A stretch of 64,000 bases of DNA from Belnapia sp. F-4-1 (lineage in GTDB: Bacteria > Pseudomonadota > Alphaproteobacteria > Acetobacterales > Acetobacteraceae): positions 956,372 through 1,020,371 of the forward strand of contig NZ_KN676113.1 in assembly GCF_000802185.1 (NCBI RefSeq), given 5' to 3'. The notes beneath the pieces were generated by a model that worked only from the letters and a program-made list of their open reading frames with translations, made no database searches and was not told the DNA's origin. Every line of letters begins with the position of its first letter. Within the stretch, counting starts at the first letter, position 1. The translations under genes were made by a program, and so were the position numbers. Below are positions 17,013 to 26,061 of the stretch, piece by piece.

Positions 17013-18416
17013 TCAGCGGGGCCATTCGGCCTTCGGCATGGGCTGCATGGCCTGGTAGTCAGGCTCCTCCGTCGCGCCGAGGCCCGGGACGTCGAGCGAG
17101 CCGAGGTCCAGCCTGCCTTCGCGCATGGCGATGCGGGGGCCGCGTGGGGTGTCGGCATAGAGGTCGGGGTGCGCCTCCATGAAGCGCACGGCCTCGGCCT
17201 TCGGGCGGCCGTTGAAGCCGTCGATGAAGTGGTGGCCGTTGCGCTCGACATGGGCGAGGCCGAGCAGTGCCACCAGCGCGAGGTCCTGCTGCACGCAGAC
17301 CCCGGCCAGCGTCGTCAGATCCTCGCCGGTCATGAAGTATCCGTCGCTCCATTGCCGGCAGCGGGCGAGGTTGACCAGCGAGCGCCAGACGCCCTTGCAG
17401 GCCTTCGACGAGACGCCGGCATAGCCGAGGCCGCGCGCTTGGACGAAGGCGTCGAGCGCGCCGTCGCTCTCGTCGATGATGACGGGGCGCGGGGCGGCCA
17501 TCCGCGTCTCCAGCGCGCGGGCGCGCTTCACAGGCTGTTCGATATAGGCGACGGCGGCGCAGAGGCGGTTCAGGCGGGGCTCGGCGGCCATCGCCCGCCA
17601 GAGCGCGGCGACGCCCTCGGCATCGGCATACTGCTCGTTGCCGTCGAGCGAGACGTGGTAGCCGGGCCGCCGGTCGAGCACGGAGGCGATGCGGCAGAGC
17701 CGGTCGACATCGGCGGCGATGTCGCCGGCGACCTTCAGCTTCCACCACCCATGGTGGTAGGTGGCGGCGACCTCCTCCAGCGTCTCCGGCAGGCCGTCAT
17801 CGACGCGCGTGGATTGGTCGGCGGCGGTGATCGGGTCGACCAGCCCGACCGTGTGCCGCGCCTGGATTCGGCGCGCGGGAGTGAGCCCCGACAGCATCGC
17901 GGCGAAATCGAAGCCGGCGAGGTCGGGCGCCACGGCATGCGGCGCCAGGCCGCCGATATTCGCGCCCATGCCGGCGAAGAAGGAGAGGCCGTGCAGCTTC
18001 AACAGCGCGTCCAGCGCGGCGCGGTCGACGAGGGAGCGGCCGTAGCTGGCGACCAGTGGGTTCAGCCCCTCGCGGGCGCAGGCATCGGCATGGCCGGCAT
18101 AGGTATCGGCGAAGTGGCCGAAGGCGGTGGCTTCGCCGGCGGCCAGCGAGGTGTTGCCGGCGAGTTCGAGCGAGCGGCGGAGCTGGTGCTCGTTCTGCGC
18201 GTCGCTGAGCGCGGGGTCCTTGTCGAACCACTTGGCGGCGAGGGATTCGGCGGCGACGCCCCAGCCCTCGCGGCCGGACTCGTCGCGGATGCGGGCGCGG
18301 ACGACCGCCTGCCGCCCCTCGGTCACGGTGATGACGCCGAAGCGGAAGGGCAGGCGCAGGCGGAAGGGCCATTCGCGCCGTTCGATCTCGAGGATGCGGA
18401 AGCGGGGAGCGGTCAT
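17013..18416 (-). CDS. Enolase-superfamily enzyme (mandelate racemase / muconate lactonizing-like)
   Basis: A 467-aa protein. The capping domain is followed by a barrel with candidate metal ligands in order: Asp in VSLDGNEQY, Glu in YIEQP and the acidic IIDESDG, then a lysine in SSKACKG; GWWKLKVAGD earlier resembles the first catalytic Lys strand. Members abstract a proton alpha to a carboxylate, often dehydrating sugar acids. At 467 aa it is longer than the usual 370-400. Its ATG overlaps the stop of the TIM-barrel gene (ATGA), and a Bug receptor follows, supporting sugar-acid catabolism. The reaction is unproven. Confidence 0.75.
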   Translation of the reverse strand: MTAPRFRILEIERREWPFRLRLPFRFGVITVTEGRQAVVRARIRDESGREGWGVAAESLAAKWFDKDPALSDAQNEHQLRRSLELAGNTSLAAGEATAFGHFADTYAGHADACAREGLNPLVASYGRSLVDRAALDALLKLHGLSFFAGMGANIGGLAPHAVAPDLAGFDFAAMLSGLTPARRIQARHTVGLVDPITAADQSTRVDDGLPETLEEVAATYHHGWWKLKVAGDIAADVDRLCRIASVLDRRPGYHVSLDGNEQYADAEGVAALWRAMAAEPRLNRLCAAVAYIEQPVKRARALETRMAAPRPVIIDESDGALDAFVQARGLGYAGVSSKACKGVWRSLVNLARCRQWSDGYFMTGEDLTTLAGVCVQQDLALVALLGLAHVERNGHHFIDGFNGRPKAEAVRFMEAHPDLYADTPRGPRIAMREGRLDLGSLDVPGLGATEEPDYQAMQPMPKAEWPR

Positions 18417-19234
18417 GCCAGCCCTTCCAGCACGCCCTGGAGATAGCCGGCGGCAAAGGCGGCGGCGCCGGGCCCGTCCGGCACGTAGTCGAAGGGCTCG
18501 ACGCCGCACCAGCCGGCATAGCCCTGCCGCCTGAGCACGGCGAGGATCGGGGCGAAACGGTCCTTCCCCTGCCCCGGCGCGCGGCGGTTGCGGTCGTTCA
18601 GGTGGATATGGGCGAGGAGGCCGGTCGGCAGCCAGCGCTCCAGCAGGGCATCGGGGGGCTCGGCCTCGCCGTTCCCGGAGGCCGAGACGTCGAGCATGGT
18701 CCGCAGCGATGGGTTGCCGATGCGCTCGACGATGGCGGCGGCCTCGGCGACGGTGGTCGCCCAATTGGCCTCGCGCGCGGCCAGCGGCTCCAGGCAGTAG
18801 GTCAGGCCAGCCGCGTCCGCCCAGGCGGCGATGCGGGCCATGGCCTCCTCGGCCCGGGCCGCGTCGCCCTCGGCCTCCACCCGGCGCTGCGCCGGGGAGC
18901 CGTGGACGAGGTAAGCGCAGCCGAGATCGGCGGCGAGGGCGATCAGCCGCTCGATGACGTCGAGGGTGCGAGCGCGGACCGCCGGGTCGGCGGTGGTGAT
19001 GGAGAGGCCGGAGGGTGCGACCAGCAGCCAGTGCAACCCGCTGAGGGCGATGCCGGCCCCGGCCGCATCCCGGCGCAGCTCCGCCCGGCGCGGGGCGGGC
19101 AGGAGATGCGGCGCCTCGGCATCGAGGGTGAAGGGCGCGACCTCGAGCCCGGCATAGCCGAGCGCCGCCGCCCGCGCGCATTGTGCCGCGAAGGGCATCT
19201 CGCGCAGGACCTCGTTGCACAGGGCCAATCGCAT
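18413..19234 (-). CDS. Xylose-isomerase-like TIM-barrel protein (sugar phosphate isomerase/epimerase)
   Basis: A 273-aa AP-endonuclease-2/xylose-isomerase-like barrel (PF01261). Beginning MRLALCNEVLR, it has barrel strands such as GYAGLEVAPF, LTYCLEPLA, LRTMLDVSASG, LAHIHLNDRN and GWCGVEPFDY, whose Glu, Asp and His residues normally bind a divalent metal. Members isomerise or epimerise keto-sugars such as hydroxypyruvate or tagatose derivatives. The ATG at 19234 has GGTGGAG nine bases upstream; an ATG at 19243 is possible. It leads the operon with the enolase-superfamily enzyme and Bug receptor. Confidence 0.85.
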   Translation of the reverse strand: MRLALCNEVLREMPFAAQCARAAALGYAGLEVAPFTLDAEAPHLLPAPRRAELRRDAAGAGIALSGLHWLLVAPSGLSITTADPAVRARTLDVIERLIALAADLGCAYLVHGSPAQRRVEAEGDAARAEEAMARIAAWADAAGLTYCLEPLAAREANWATTVAEAAAIVERIGNPSLRTMLDVSASGNGEAEPPDALLERWLPTGLLAHIHLNDRNRRAPGQGKDRFAPILAVLRRQGYAGWCGVEPFDYVPDGPGAAAFAAGYLQGVLEGLA

Positions 19235-19344
19235 GCCGGACATCTCCACCCGGGCGGGATGCTAGCACCCTCGCCCAAGGGCGCCAGCATTGACCGACGG
19301 CCGTCCGGGGGCGAGGCTTTCGCCAATCACGGAGGGAATGGGCC

Positions 19345-20703
19345 ATGCGCCAGATGCATCTCGTAGGCTTCCTGCAGGCGCAGAACTGCACCAACCTCGC
19401 CTCGTCCTGGCGGCACCCGGAGAGCCGGACGGATTTCCTCCGCGCCGACTACTACCAGGAAATCGGACGCATTTTGGAGGCGGGGAAGTTCGACCTCGCC
19501 TTCTTCGACGACCGGCTCTCCATGCCGGACCGCTACGGCTCCGACCACCATCACACGATCGAGCACGGCATCCGCTGCGTGAAGCTCGACCCGGTGGTGG
19601 TGCTGACGATGATGGCGGCGGCGACGCAACGCCTCGGCCTCGGCTCCACCGCCTCGACCACCTATTACGAGCCCTACCACGTCGCCCGCGCCTTCCAGAC
19701 GCTCGACCTGATGAGCGATGGCCGCGCGGCCTGGAATGTCGTCACCTCGCTGAACGACGGCGAGGCGGCGAATATGGGCCATGCGGAGATGATGGCGCAT
19801 GACGCGCGTTACGACCGCGCGGATGAGTTCGTCGAGGTGGTGCTCGGCCATTGGGATGCCTGGGAGGACGATGCGCTGATCGTCGACAAGTCCTCCGGCC
19901 GCTTCGGCGACGGCAACAAGGTGCATCGGCTGGACTACCGTGGGCGGTTCCTCAACTCCCGCGGGCCCTTCACCGTGCCGCGCTCGCCGCAGGGGCGGCC
20001 GGTGCTGATCCAGGCGGGCAGCAGCGGGCGCGGCAAGGCCTTCTCGGCGCGCTGGGCGGAGCTGGTCTTTGTCGCCTATCACGACATCGCCTCCGGCAAG
20101 CGCGACTACGACGCCTTCAAGGCGATGGTCGCCGCCACGGGGCGCGATCCCTCCTCGGTGAAGGTGGCGACGCTCTGCAACCCGATCTGCGCCGCGACGC
20201 GGGCCGAGGCCGAGGATCGCGCGGCGCTGATCGAGAAGCTGCCGCTCGAGATCGACGCGCTCTCGCTGCTTTCCGAGGCGCTGAATTTCGACTTCGCCAG
20301 CAAGGGCATGGACGAGCCCTTCACCGACGAGGAGATGGCCGGCATCCAGGGATTGCAGGCGATCCGCGACCGCGTGGTGGAGGCGACGGGGAAGAAGAAT
20401 CCGACAGTGCGCGACTTCATCACCGGCAGCGGGCGCGGCCGGCCGAAGATGGACATGGTCGGCGGGCCGAAGGAGGTGGCGGACAAGCTCGAGGCCTGGT
20501 TCACGGGCGGCGCCTGCGATGGCTTCGTTATCTCCGCGACGCATGTTCCCGGCACCTATGCCGAGTTCGTTCAATTCGTCGTCCCGGAGTTGCAACGCCG
20601 CAGCTTGTTCCGCAAGGACTATTCGGGCCCGACGCTGCGAGACCACCTCGGCTTGGGGCGCGCAGCGCATGGCGACTGGAAGATGGCGCAGGCGGCGGAG
20701 TAG
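19345..20703 (+). CDS. LLM-class flavin-dependent monooxygenase (NtaA/SnaA/DszA type)
   Basis: A 452-aa protein matching the NtaA/SnaA/DszA branch of bacterial-luciferase-like monooxygenases: an N terminus of RQMHLVGFLQAQNC, then LDLMSDGRAAWNVVTS, HRLDYRGRFLNSRGPF, RPVLIQAGSSGRGKAFSARW and CDGFVISATHVPGTYAEF. These enzymes use reduced FMN from a partner reductase to attack aminopolycarboxylates, sulfones or similar xenobiotics. GGAGGGAATGGGCC precedes the ATG. It diverges from the TIM-barrel operon and converges on tctA; the adjoining TctCBA transporter could import its substrate, but they are on opposite strands. Confidence 0.88.
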   Translation: MRQMHLVGFLQAQNCTNLASSWRHPESRTDFLRADYYQEIGRILEAGKFDLAFFDDRLSMPDRYGSDHHHTIEHGIRCVKLDPVVVLTMMAAATQRLGLGSTASTTYYEPYHVARAFQTLDLMSDGRAAWNVVTSLNDGEAANMGHAEMMAHDARYDRADEFVEVVLGHWDAWEDDALIVDKSSGRFGDGNKVHRLDYRGRFLNSRGPFTVPRSPQGRPVLIQAGSSGRGKAFSARWAELVFVAYHDIASGKRDYDAFKAMVAATGRDPSSVKVATLCNPICAATRAEAEDRAALIEKLPLEIDALSLLSEALNFDFASKGMDEPFTDEEMAGIQGLQAIRDRVVEATGKKNPTVRDFITGSGRGRPKMDMVGGPKEVADKLEAWFTGGACDGFVISATHVPGTYAEFVQFVVPELQRRSLFRKDYSGPTLRDHLGLGRAAHGDWKMAQAAE

Positions 20704-20721
20704 CGGCGCCGGCCGTCGCCC

Positions 20722-22218
20722 CTACCTGGCGCCGGCGAAGCGCCCATACAATCGCGGCCCCACCAACGCGACCAGGGCCAGCAGCAGGATCGCCAGCGAG
20801 ACCGGGCGGGTGAGGAAGGTCGTCCAGTCTCCCTCGCTGATGGTCAGCGCCTGGCGCATCGCCTGCTCCGCCATCGGGCCGAGGATCATGCCGATGACCA
20901 CCGGCGCGGTCGGGAAGTCGAAGCGCCGCATGAACATGCCGATGATGCCGATGACGTAGAGCAGCACGAGGTCGGTCACGCTGTTGCTGATGCCGTAGGT
21001 GCCGATGGTCGCGAAGACCAGGATGCCGGCGTACAACTGGGGCTGGGGAATCTTGAGGATGCGCGCCCACAGCCCGACCAGCGGCAGGTTCAGCACCACC
21101 AGCATGATGTTGGCGATGTAGAGGCTGGCGATCAGCGTCCAGACCAGCGCGCCCTGCTGCTCGAAGAGCAAGGGGCCGGGGTTGATGCCGTAGCTCTGGA
21201 AGGCGCTCAGCATGATCGCCGCCGTCGCCGAGGTCGGCAGGCCGAGGGTCAGCATGGGGACCAGGATGCCGGCCGCCGCCGCGTTGTTCGCCGCCTCCGG
21301 CCCCGCCACGCCCTCGATGGCGCCCGTCGTGCCGAACTCCTTCGCATGCTCCGGCTTCACCAGCTTCCTCTCGGCATAGTAGCTGAGCATGGTCGGCATC
21401 TCGGTGCCGCCCGCCGGCATCACGCCGAAGGGGAAGCCAAGCAGCGAACCGCGGAACCAGGGGCCGATGCTGCGCCGCCAGTCCTGGCGCGACATCATGA
21501 TGCTGCCGACCTGGCGCACCTGCGGCGCCGCGTTCGTATGCCGCCAGGCCATGTAGAGCGTCTCGCCGACGGCGAAGAGCGCGACGGCGACGAGCACCAC
21601 GTTCACCCCGTCCAGCAGTTCCGGCACGCCGAGCGTCATGCGCGGCTGGCCGGTCTGCAGGTCGATGCCGACCAGCCCGAGCAGCAGGCCGAAGAAGAGG
21701 CTGGTGAGGCCCCGCAGCGCCGAGCCGCCGAGCACCGCCGAGACGGTGACGAAGCAGAGCAGCATCAGCGAGAAATACTCGGCCGGGCCGAGCTTCAGCG
21801 CGAGGTTGACGACGACGGGGCCGAGGAAGCTGATGCCCAGCGTGCCGATGGTGCCGGCCACGAAGCTGCCGATGGCGGCCGTCGCCAGCGCCGGGCCGGC
21901 ACGGCCGTTGCGCGCCATCTTCGCCCCTTCGAGCGCGGTGATGATGGAGCCGCTCTCGCCTGGCGTGTTCAGCAGGATGGAGGTGGTGGAGCCGCCATAC
22001 ATCGCACCGTAGAAGACGCCGCAGAACAGGATGAAGGCGCCCGTCGCCTCCACCTTGAAGGTGATCGGCAGCAGCAGCGCAATGGTCAGCGCCGGGCCGA
22101 TGCCGGGCAGCACGCCGATCGCCGTGCCGAGAAAACAGCCGAGCAGCGCCCAGCCGAGATTGCCGAGCGTCAGCGCATTGGCGAAGCCGAGCTGCAGGCC
22201 GGCGATGCTGTCCATCAT
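20722..22218 (-). CDS. tctA: Tripartite tricarboxylate transporter large permease TctA
   Basis: A 498-aa integral membrane protein with about twelve hydrophobic segments. It contains the diagnostic motifs [17 protein letters not shown] near the start and [15 protein letters not shown], both conserved in TctA, plus a second internal copy of this type around [12 protein letters not shown]. It works with TctB and the periplasmic receptor TctC to import carboxylates, driven by an ion gradient. The order here is tctC-tctB-tctA reading leftward, all on one strand, so this is the complete transporter of the window. Confidence 0.95.
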   Translation of the reverse strand: MMDSIAGLQLGFANALTLGNLGWALLGCFLGTAIGVLPGIGPALTIALLLPITFKVEATGAFILFCGVFYGAMYGGSTTSILLNTPGESGSIITALEGAKMARNGRAGPALATAAIGSFVAGTIGTLGISFLGPVVVNLALKLGPAEYFSLMLLCFVTVSAVLGGSALRGLTSLFFGLLLGLVGIDLQTGQPRMTLGVPELLDGVNVVLVAVALFAVGETLYMAWRHTNAAPQVRQVGSIMMSRQDWRRSIGPWFRGSLLGFPFGVMPAGGTEMPTMLSYYAERKLVKPEHAKEFGTTGAIEGVAGPEAANNAAAAGILVPMLTLGLPTSATAAIMLSAFQSYGINPGPLLFEQQGALVWTLIASLYIANIMLVVLNLPLVGLWARILKIPQPQLYAGILVFATIGTYGISNSVTDLVLLYVIGIIGMFMRRFDFPTAPVVIGMILGPMAEQAMRQALTISEGDWTTFLTRPVSLAILLLALVALVGPRLYGRFAGAR

Positions 22219-22273
22219 CGGCGTCCTGCCCGTGGAGCGGCGAAGCCGCGAAGCGGATAAGCAGGCCGCATGA

Positions 22274-22783
22274 TCAGATTACCTCCTGGCCGAGGGCACG
22301 CAGCACGAGGCCTTCCAGCACGCCCGCGCCGATGTTGACGCCGAGCAGCTCGACGAAGAGGAACCAGACCAAGAGGGTCAGCACCAGCGCCAGCACCAGA
22401 TCGCGCAGCAGGCGGCGGGAGCCGAAGGCGGCGGCCACAAGCACGAATTGCGCGCTCGCCGCGATGGAGAAGCCGAGCGGGCCGATCAGCACGAGGTTGG
22501 CCGCGAGCCCCGCCAGCAGCAGACCAAGCGAACGCCAGTTGGTCGGCGGCGCCTCGCGCACCCCGTCCAGCGTGTGCGACCAGCCACCGCGGAGCGCGCT
22601 CGCCACCAGCCCGGCGCCGAGAGCGAAGAGGCCGGCCGAAACCACATAGGGCACCGCCTTGGGGCCGACCTGGGCATAGATCGGCGAGGCCGGGATCACG
22701 CTCGTCTGCCAAAGCGCGAGCGCGCCGAGCAGCAGGACGAAGGCTCCGACCGCGAGGTCGGGGCCGGTGCCGGGCCGGGTCAC
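22274..22783 (-). CDS. tctB: Tripartite tricarboxylate transporter small permease TctB
   Basis: A 169-aa protein of the TctB (DUF1468) family with four hydrophobic segments: [55 protein letters not shown] and [20 protein letters not shown]. The GTG start overlaps the TGA of the upstream receptor gene (GTGA), which fixes it; the longer frame upstream is a shadow. It is 55 bases upstream of tctA. It forms the small membrane subunit of the carboxylate importer. Confidence 0.92.
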   Translation of the reverse strand: MTRPGTGPDLAVGAFVLLLGALALWQTSVIPASPIYAQVGPKAVPYVVSAGLFALGAGLVASALRGGWSHTLDGVREAPPTNWRSLGLLLAGLAANLVLIGPLGFSIAASAQFVLVAAAFGSRRLLRDLVLALVLTLLVWFLFVELLGVNIGAGVLEGLVLRALGQEVI

Positions 22784-23745
22784 GCGAGCCCGATGTCCTT
22801 CAGCACCGCCTCGGTCTGTGTCACGTCCTGCGCGAGGAAGGCGCTGAAGGCGTCGCCGGTGAGAAAGGCGTCCGCCCATTCCCGCGTCTTCAGCATCTCC
22901 GTCCAGGCCGGCAGGGCGTGGATCTCCGTCATCAGTGCGACAAGCTTGTCGCGCGCGTCGGGCCGGATGCCGGGCGGGGCGAAGACGCCGCGCCAGTTGG
23001 TGATCACCACGTCGACGCCGCTCTCCTTCAGCGTCGGGATCGCCGGGTCGAGGCGCTGATCGCCGGTGGTGGCGAGCGCGCGCATGCGGCCAGACTTGAT
23101 CTGCTCGGCGAACTCCGAATAGCCGGAGATCCCGGCCTTCACCTGCGCGCCGAGGATCGCCGCCTGGGCCGGGCCGCCGCCGGCGAAGGCGACGTAGGAG
23201 CCCTCCTTCGCCGAGCGGCCGAGCGCCTTCAGGATGAGGCCAAGGGTGATGTGGTCCGTCCCGCCCGCCGAGCCGCCGGCGATGGAGGTACCGCCCGGAT
23301 TGGCCTTGAGCGCGTCGAGGAAACCCTTGAGGTCCTTGATGTCGGAGCTGGCCGGCACGACGACGACGCCGGCCTCCTCCGTCATGCGCGCGACCGGCGT
23401 CACGTCCTTCAGCCCGACCGGCGTCTTGTTGGTGAGCGTTGCGCCGACCATGATGGAGCCGGCGACCATCAGTGCATCCGGCCGCCCGCGGCGCTGGCCG
23501 ACGAAGCGCGGCAGGCCGACCGAGCCGCCCGCGCCGCCGACATTCTCGAACTGGAAGCTGCCGACGAGGCCCGCCTGCCGCGCGACCTGCTCGATCGCCC
23601 GGCCAAGGCCGTCCCAGCCACCGCCCGGCCCGGCCGGGATGAACATGTAGAGGCTGGCGAGACGCTGCTGCGCCCGCGCGTCGTGGGCAAGGGCGGCGGC
23701 GGGCAGCCCGGCCGCAACGGCCAGCAGGTGACGGCGTCCGGTCAT
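22780..23745 (-). CDS. tctC: Tripartite tricarboxylate transporter receptor TctC
   Basis: A 321-aa exported receptor with a signal peptide (RRHLLAVAAGLPAAALAHDA) and a TctC-type mature start (LYMFIPAGPGGGWDGLGRAI), closer to classical TctC than to the orphan Bug proteins in the window. Other landmarks are GAGGSVGLPRFVGQRRGR and FAGGGPAQAAILGAQVK. The ATG follows GGGAGGAAGC. It is the first gene of tctCBA and should bind a tricarboxylate or related acid in the periplasm. Confidence 0.93.
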   Translation of the reverse strand: MTGRRHLLAVAAGLPAAALAHDARAQQRLASLYMFIPAGPGGGWDGLGRAIEQVARQAGLVGSFQFENVGGAGGSVGLPRFVGQRRGRPDALMVAGSIMVGATLTNKTPVGLKDVTPVARMTEEAGVVVVPASSDIKDLKGFLDALKANPGGTSIAGGSAGGTDHITLGLILKALGRSAKEGSYVAFAGGGPAQAAILGAQVKAGISGYSEFAEQIKSGRMRALATTGDQRLDPAIPTLKESGVDVVITNWRGVFAPPGIRPDARDKLVALMTEIHALPAWTEMLKTREWADAFLTGDAFSAFLAQDVTQTEAVLKDIGLA

Positions 23746-23802
23746 GCTTCCTCCCGATGGAGCCTTGACCGTCTGTTAGTCCTCCCGGCCGCCCTCGTCC
23801 AT

Positions 23803-24564
23803 CTACCCGCCGATGCCGCGCGCCAGGTCCGGGATGCCGCCGATCGAGAGGAGATGGGCGTAGATCACCTCGAGCCAGCCATGGTCACGCAGCTCGGCGA
23901 GCTGCTCGGGCGGCAGGGCGGCCAGCGCCGGGCGATCCACGGCGAAGAAGCCGTCGATCCGCACCGGATGGCCATGCTGTTCGAACTGCACGACGGAGGA
24001 TTTCAGCAGGCCGAGTTCCGCCAGGCGCTGCGTCATGGTGCGCGTGCGCAGCATCGCCTCCTCCACCGACTTGGTGAAGGCGAAGGCGCGCTCGAGCTGC
24101 GGCGCCGGCTTGCCGTCCGCGGTGAAGAGCGGCTCGCCCGCGCTGTCGCTCACCTGCGGCGCCCCCGGGTCGATGCAGAGGGCGAGCTCGTCGGAGTCCT
24201 GCGTCACGCGCAGCAGGAAGAACGGGTAGCGGCGCAGGTAGGCCGGCACATAGGCGCCGATTTTCCAGGCCCCGCCGCTGTCGACGAAGAGGTTGGTGCC
24301 TGCCGCCAAGCCGGTCAGTGCGACCGGCATGTGCGGCGCCTGGGCAGCGAAGACGATGGCAAGGCTACGCGCGGCGATGGCGAATTCCTCGGCGGCGAGC
24401 GGCACCGCGCTGGCGGCGGCGGCGAAGCCGTAGCCGGCGTCGCGCAGCCGGAGCGCGCTGTGGCGCTCCGCGGTCAGCCCCTCGAGCTGGCGGTAAAGCG
24501 GCGGCAAGGTCGGCGCGGTGGCGGCGCCATTCATCCCGGCGGGGGCAGTCGAGCTCTCAGACAT
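23803..24564 (-). CDS. SapC-family protein
   Basis: A 253-aa protein of the SapC family (PF07277). Recognisable stretches are PLYRQLEGLTAERHSALRL near the start, HMPVALTGLAAGTNLFVDSG, AYVPAYLRRYPFFLLRV and a C-terminal VDRPALAALPPEQLAELRDHGW. SapC was named from a Campylobacter S-layer locus; the wider family often sits beside TonB-dependent receptors or tryptophan halogenases and its biochemical role is unclear. Here it is a single gene between tctC and a GH1-like gene. The ATG at 24564 directly begins a low-complexity leader. Confidence 0.75.
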   Translation of the reverse strand: MSESSTAPAGMNGAATAPTLPPLYRQLEGLTAERHSALRLRDAGYGFAAAASAVPLAAEEFAIAARSLAIVFAAQAPHMPVALTGLAAGTNLFVDSGGAWKIGAYVPAYLRRYPFFLLRVTQDSDELALCIDPGAPQVSDSAGEPLFTADGKPAPQLERAFAFTKSVEEAMLRTRTMTQRLAELGLLKSSVVQFEQHGHPVRIDGFFAVDRPALAALPPEQLAELRDHGWLEVIYAHLLSIGGIPDLARGIGG

Positions 24565-24762
24565 GTGACCAGTTCCTTCGGGCGGGGTCGTGCCCCAGCC
24601 TGTAACACCTCCGCAAGAACCGCACCCCTGGAATGGCGGGGCGAAGCTGTGCGCTGGGCGGGCGGCTGGAGGCACTGACGGTGGGCACCCGCTCGGCAAG
24701 TCAGGGCTGGAGGTCGGCCAGCGCCTCGCGGCAGCCGGCCTGGTGGCGGTGGATCAGCCCTG

Positions 24763-25938
24763 TCAGGCAGCGGCGTCGGAGCGCTCGCCGAAGAACTCGG
24801 CGAAGTCCTGCTGCTGCCGCCGCAGCTCCCGCGCCAGCGGGGCATGGACCGGGCGGCGGCCATGTCGGGGCTCCATCTCCAGGAGGCCGTTCGGGCAGTA
24901 GCGGTCATTGTCCCAGCCCGGATGGCTGAGCACGGGGTAAAGGCAGATGCCCTCCACCGGCACGCCGGCGCGGATGGCCTCGCGCACCTCCTCGGCGACG
25001 TAGCGCAGCCAGAGGGCACGGCGATCGCCCTCGATGCTGGTCTCGGCGACGAAGATGGGGCGCTTGAAGTGATTGTGGACCTTGGCCAGCAGCTCGCGCA
25101 GCGGCACCCAGCGCTCGTCGAAGACGGAGAGCGGGGCGGCGTCGCGGCCCTCATGAAGCCACCACTGGTTGTTCCAGTAGAAATTCACCCCGATGGCGTC
25201 CAGCACGTCCTCGCTGCCGCCGAGCTCCGGCGCCTGCCGGCCGAGCAGCATGTCCCAGGCCTCCCACATGCCGGCGTTGCGCGCCTCGGAGGGGGCGATG
25301 TCCTCCACCACGTTGGGGCGGCCGACGGTGTTGATCAGCGGCTCCACCGCGAAGACGCGGGTGCCGGGCACGGCCTGGCGCATGGCGCGCGTCGCGGCCA
25401 GCGTCGCGGCGACGGCCTGGCGCTTCACTTCCGGCCCGCGGCCGCGGCTGCAGGGGTTGAAGTGGCCCGTCTCGCCGCCGGCCCAGGCGAGGAAGGAGAT
25501 CTCGTTCAGCGGGCAGAGGGTCGGCGCTTGGCCGGTCTCGGCGCGGGCCAGTTCGGCGAAGCGCACCGCGTACTCGGCGAAGCGCGGGGCGAAGTCGTCC
25601 GAATAGAAGTCGAGCCAGTTCGGCCAGCCGTAATGGCAGAGGTCCCAGACCACCTGGGTGCCGGTGCGGCTCGCGGCCTGGAGCAGCGGTTGCACGGGCG
25701 ACCAGTCATACTGGCCGGGACCGGCGGCCTGGACGAGGTGCCAGCGCACCCCGTCGCGCACCGCGCGGATGCCGTGCTCGGCGACCTGGCGGTAATCCTC
25801 CTCGGCCAGCAGGTCATGCCGGGTGGCGGCGATGAGGTCGAGGCGACGGCCATCATTGCGGCGATGCGTCGAGCATTCGAAGCCGCCGAGGAAGAAGCTG
25901 CGGAACAGGCTGGGTCGGAAGCTCACGATCGGATCCAT
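24763..25938 (-). CDS. GH1-like glycoside hydrolase (beta-glucosidase family)
   Basis: A 391-aa TIM-barrel protein related to family-1 glycosidases. It opens with FLGGFECSTHRR, has GIRAVRDGVRWHLVQ and VVWDLCHYGWPNWLDFY, the acid/base Glu in PLNEISFLAW (TxNEP position) and the candidate nucleophile Glu in PIFVAETSIEGD. Both catalytic motifs depart from the canonical NEP and ENG, and it is shorter than the usual 450 aa, so activity on an unusual glycoside, or a noncanonical role, is possible. The start at 25938 begins the conserved fold. Confidence 0.7.
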   Translation of the reverse strand: MDPIVSFRPSLFRSFFLGGFECSTHRRNDGRRLDLIAATRHDLLAEEDYRQVAEHGIRAVRDGVRWHLVQAAGPGQYDWSPVQPLLQAASRTGTQVVWDLCHYGWPNWLDFYSDDFAPRFAEYAVRFAELARAETGQAPTLCPLNEISFLAWAGGETGHFNPCSRGRGPEVKRQAVAATLAATRAMRQAVPGTRVFAVEPLINTVGRPNVVEDIAPSEARNAGMWEAWDMLLGRQAPELGGSEDVLDAIGVNFYWNNQWWLHEGRDAAPLSVFDERWVPLRELLAKVHNHFKRPIFVAETSIEGDRRALWLRYVAEEVREAIRAGVPVEGICLYPVLSHPGWDNDRYCPNGLLEMEPRHGRRPVHAPLARELRRQQQDFAEFFGERSDAAA

Positions 25939-26061
25939 CCGTGGTGGCGGGGCGGGTTCCCGCCAGGACGGGACGGGTGTCGCATGGACGCCTTGCCCAC
26001 TCCTTGACGGTTGAACCGACACCCCAAAGCCGGAATGCCGGAAGCGTTCCCGCCCGCCGGG

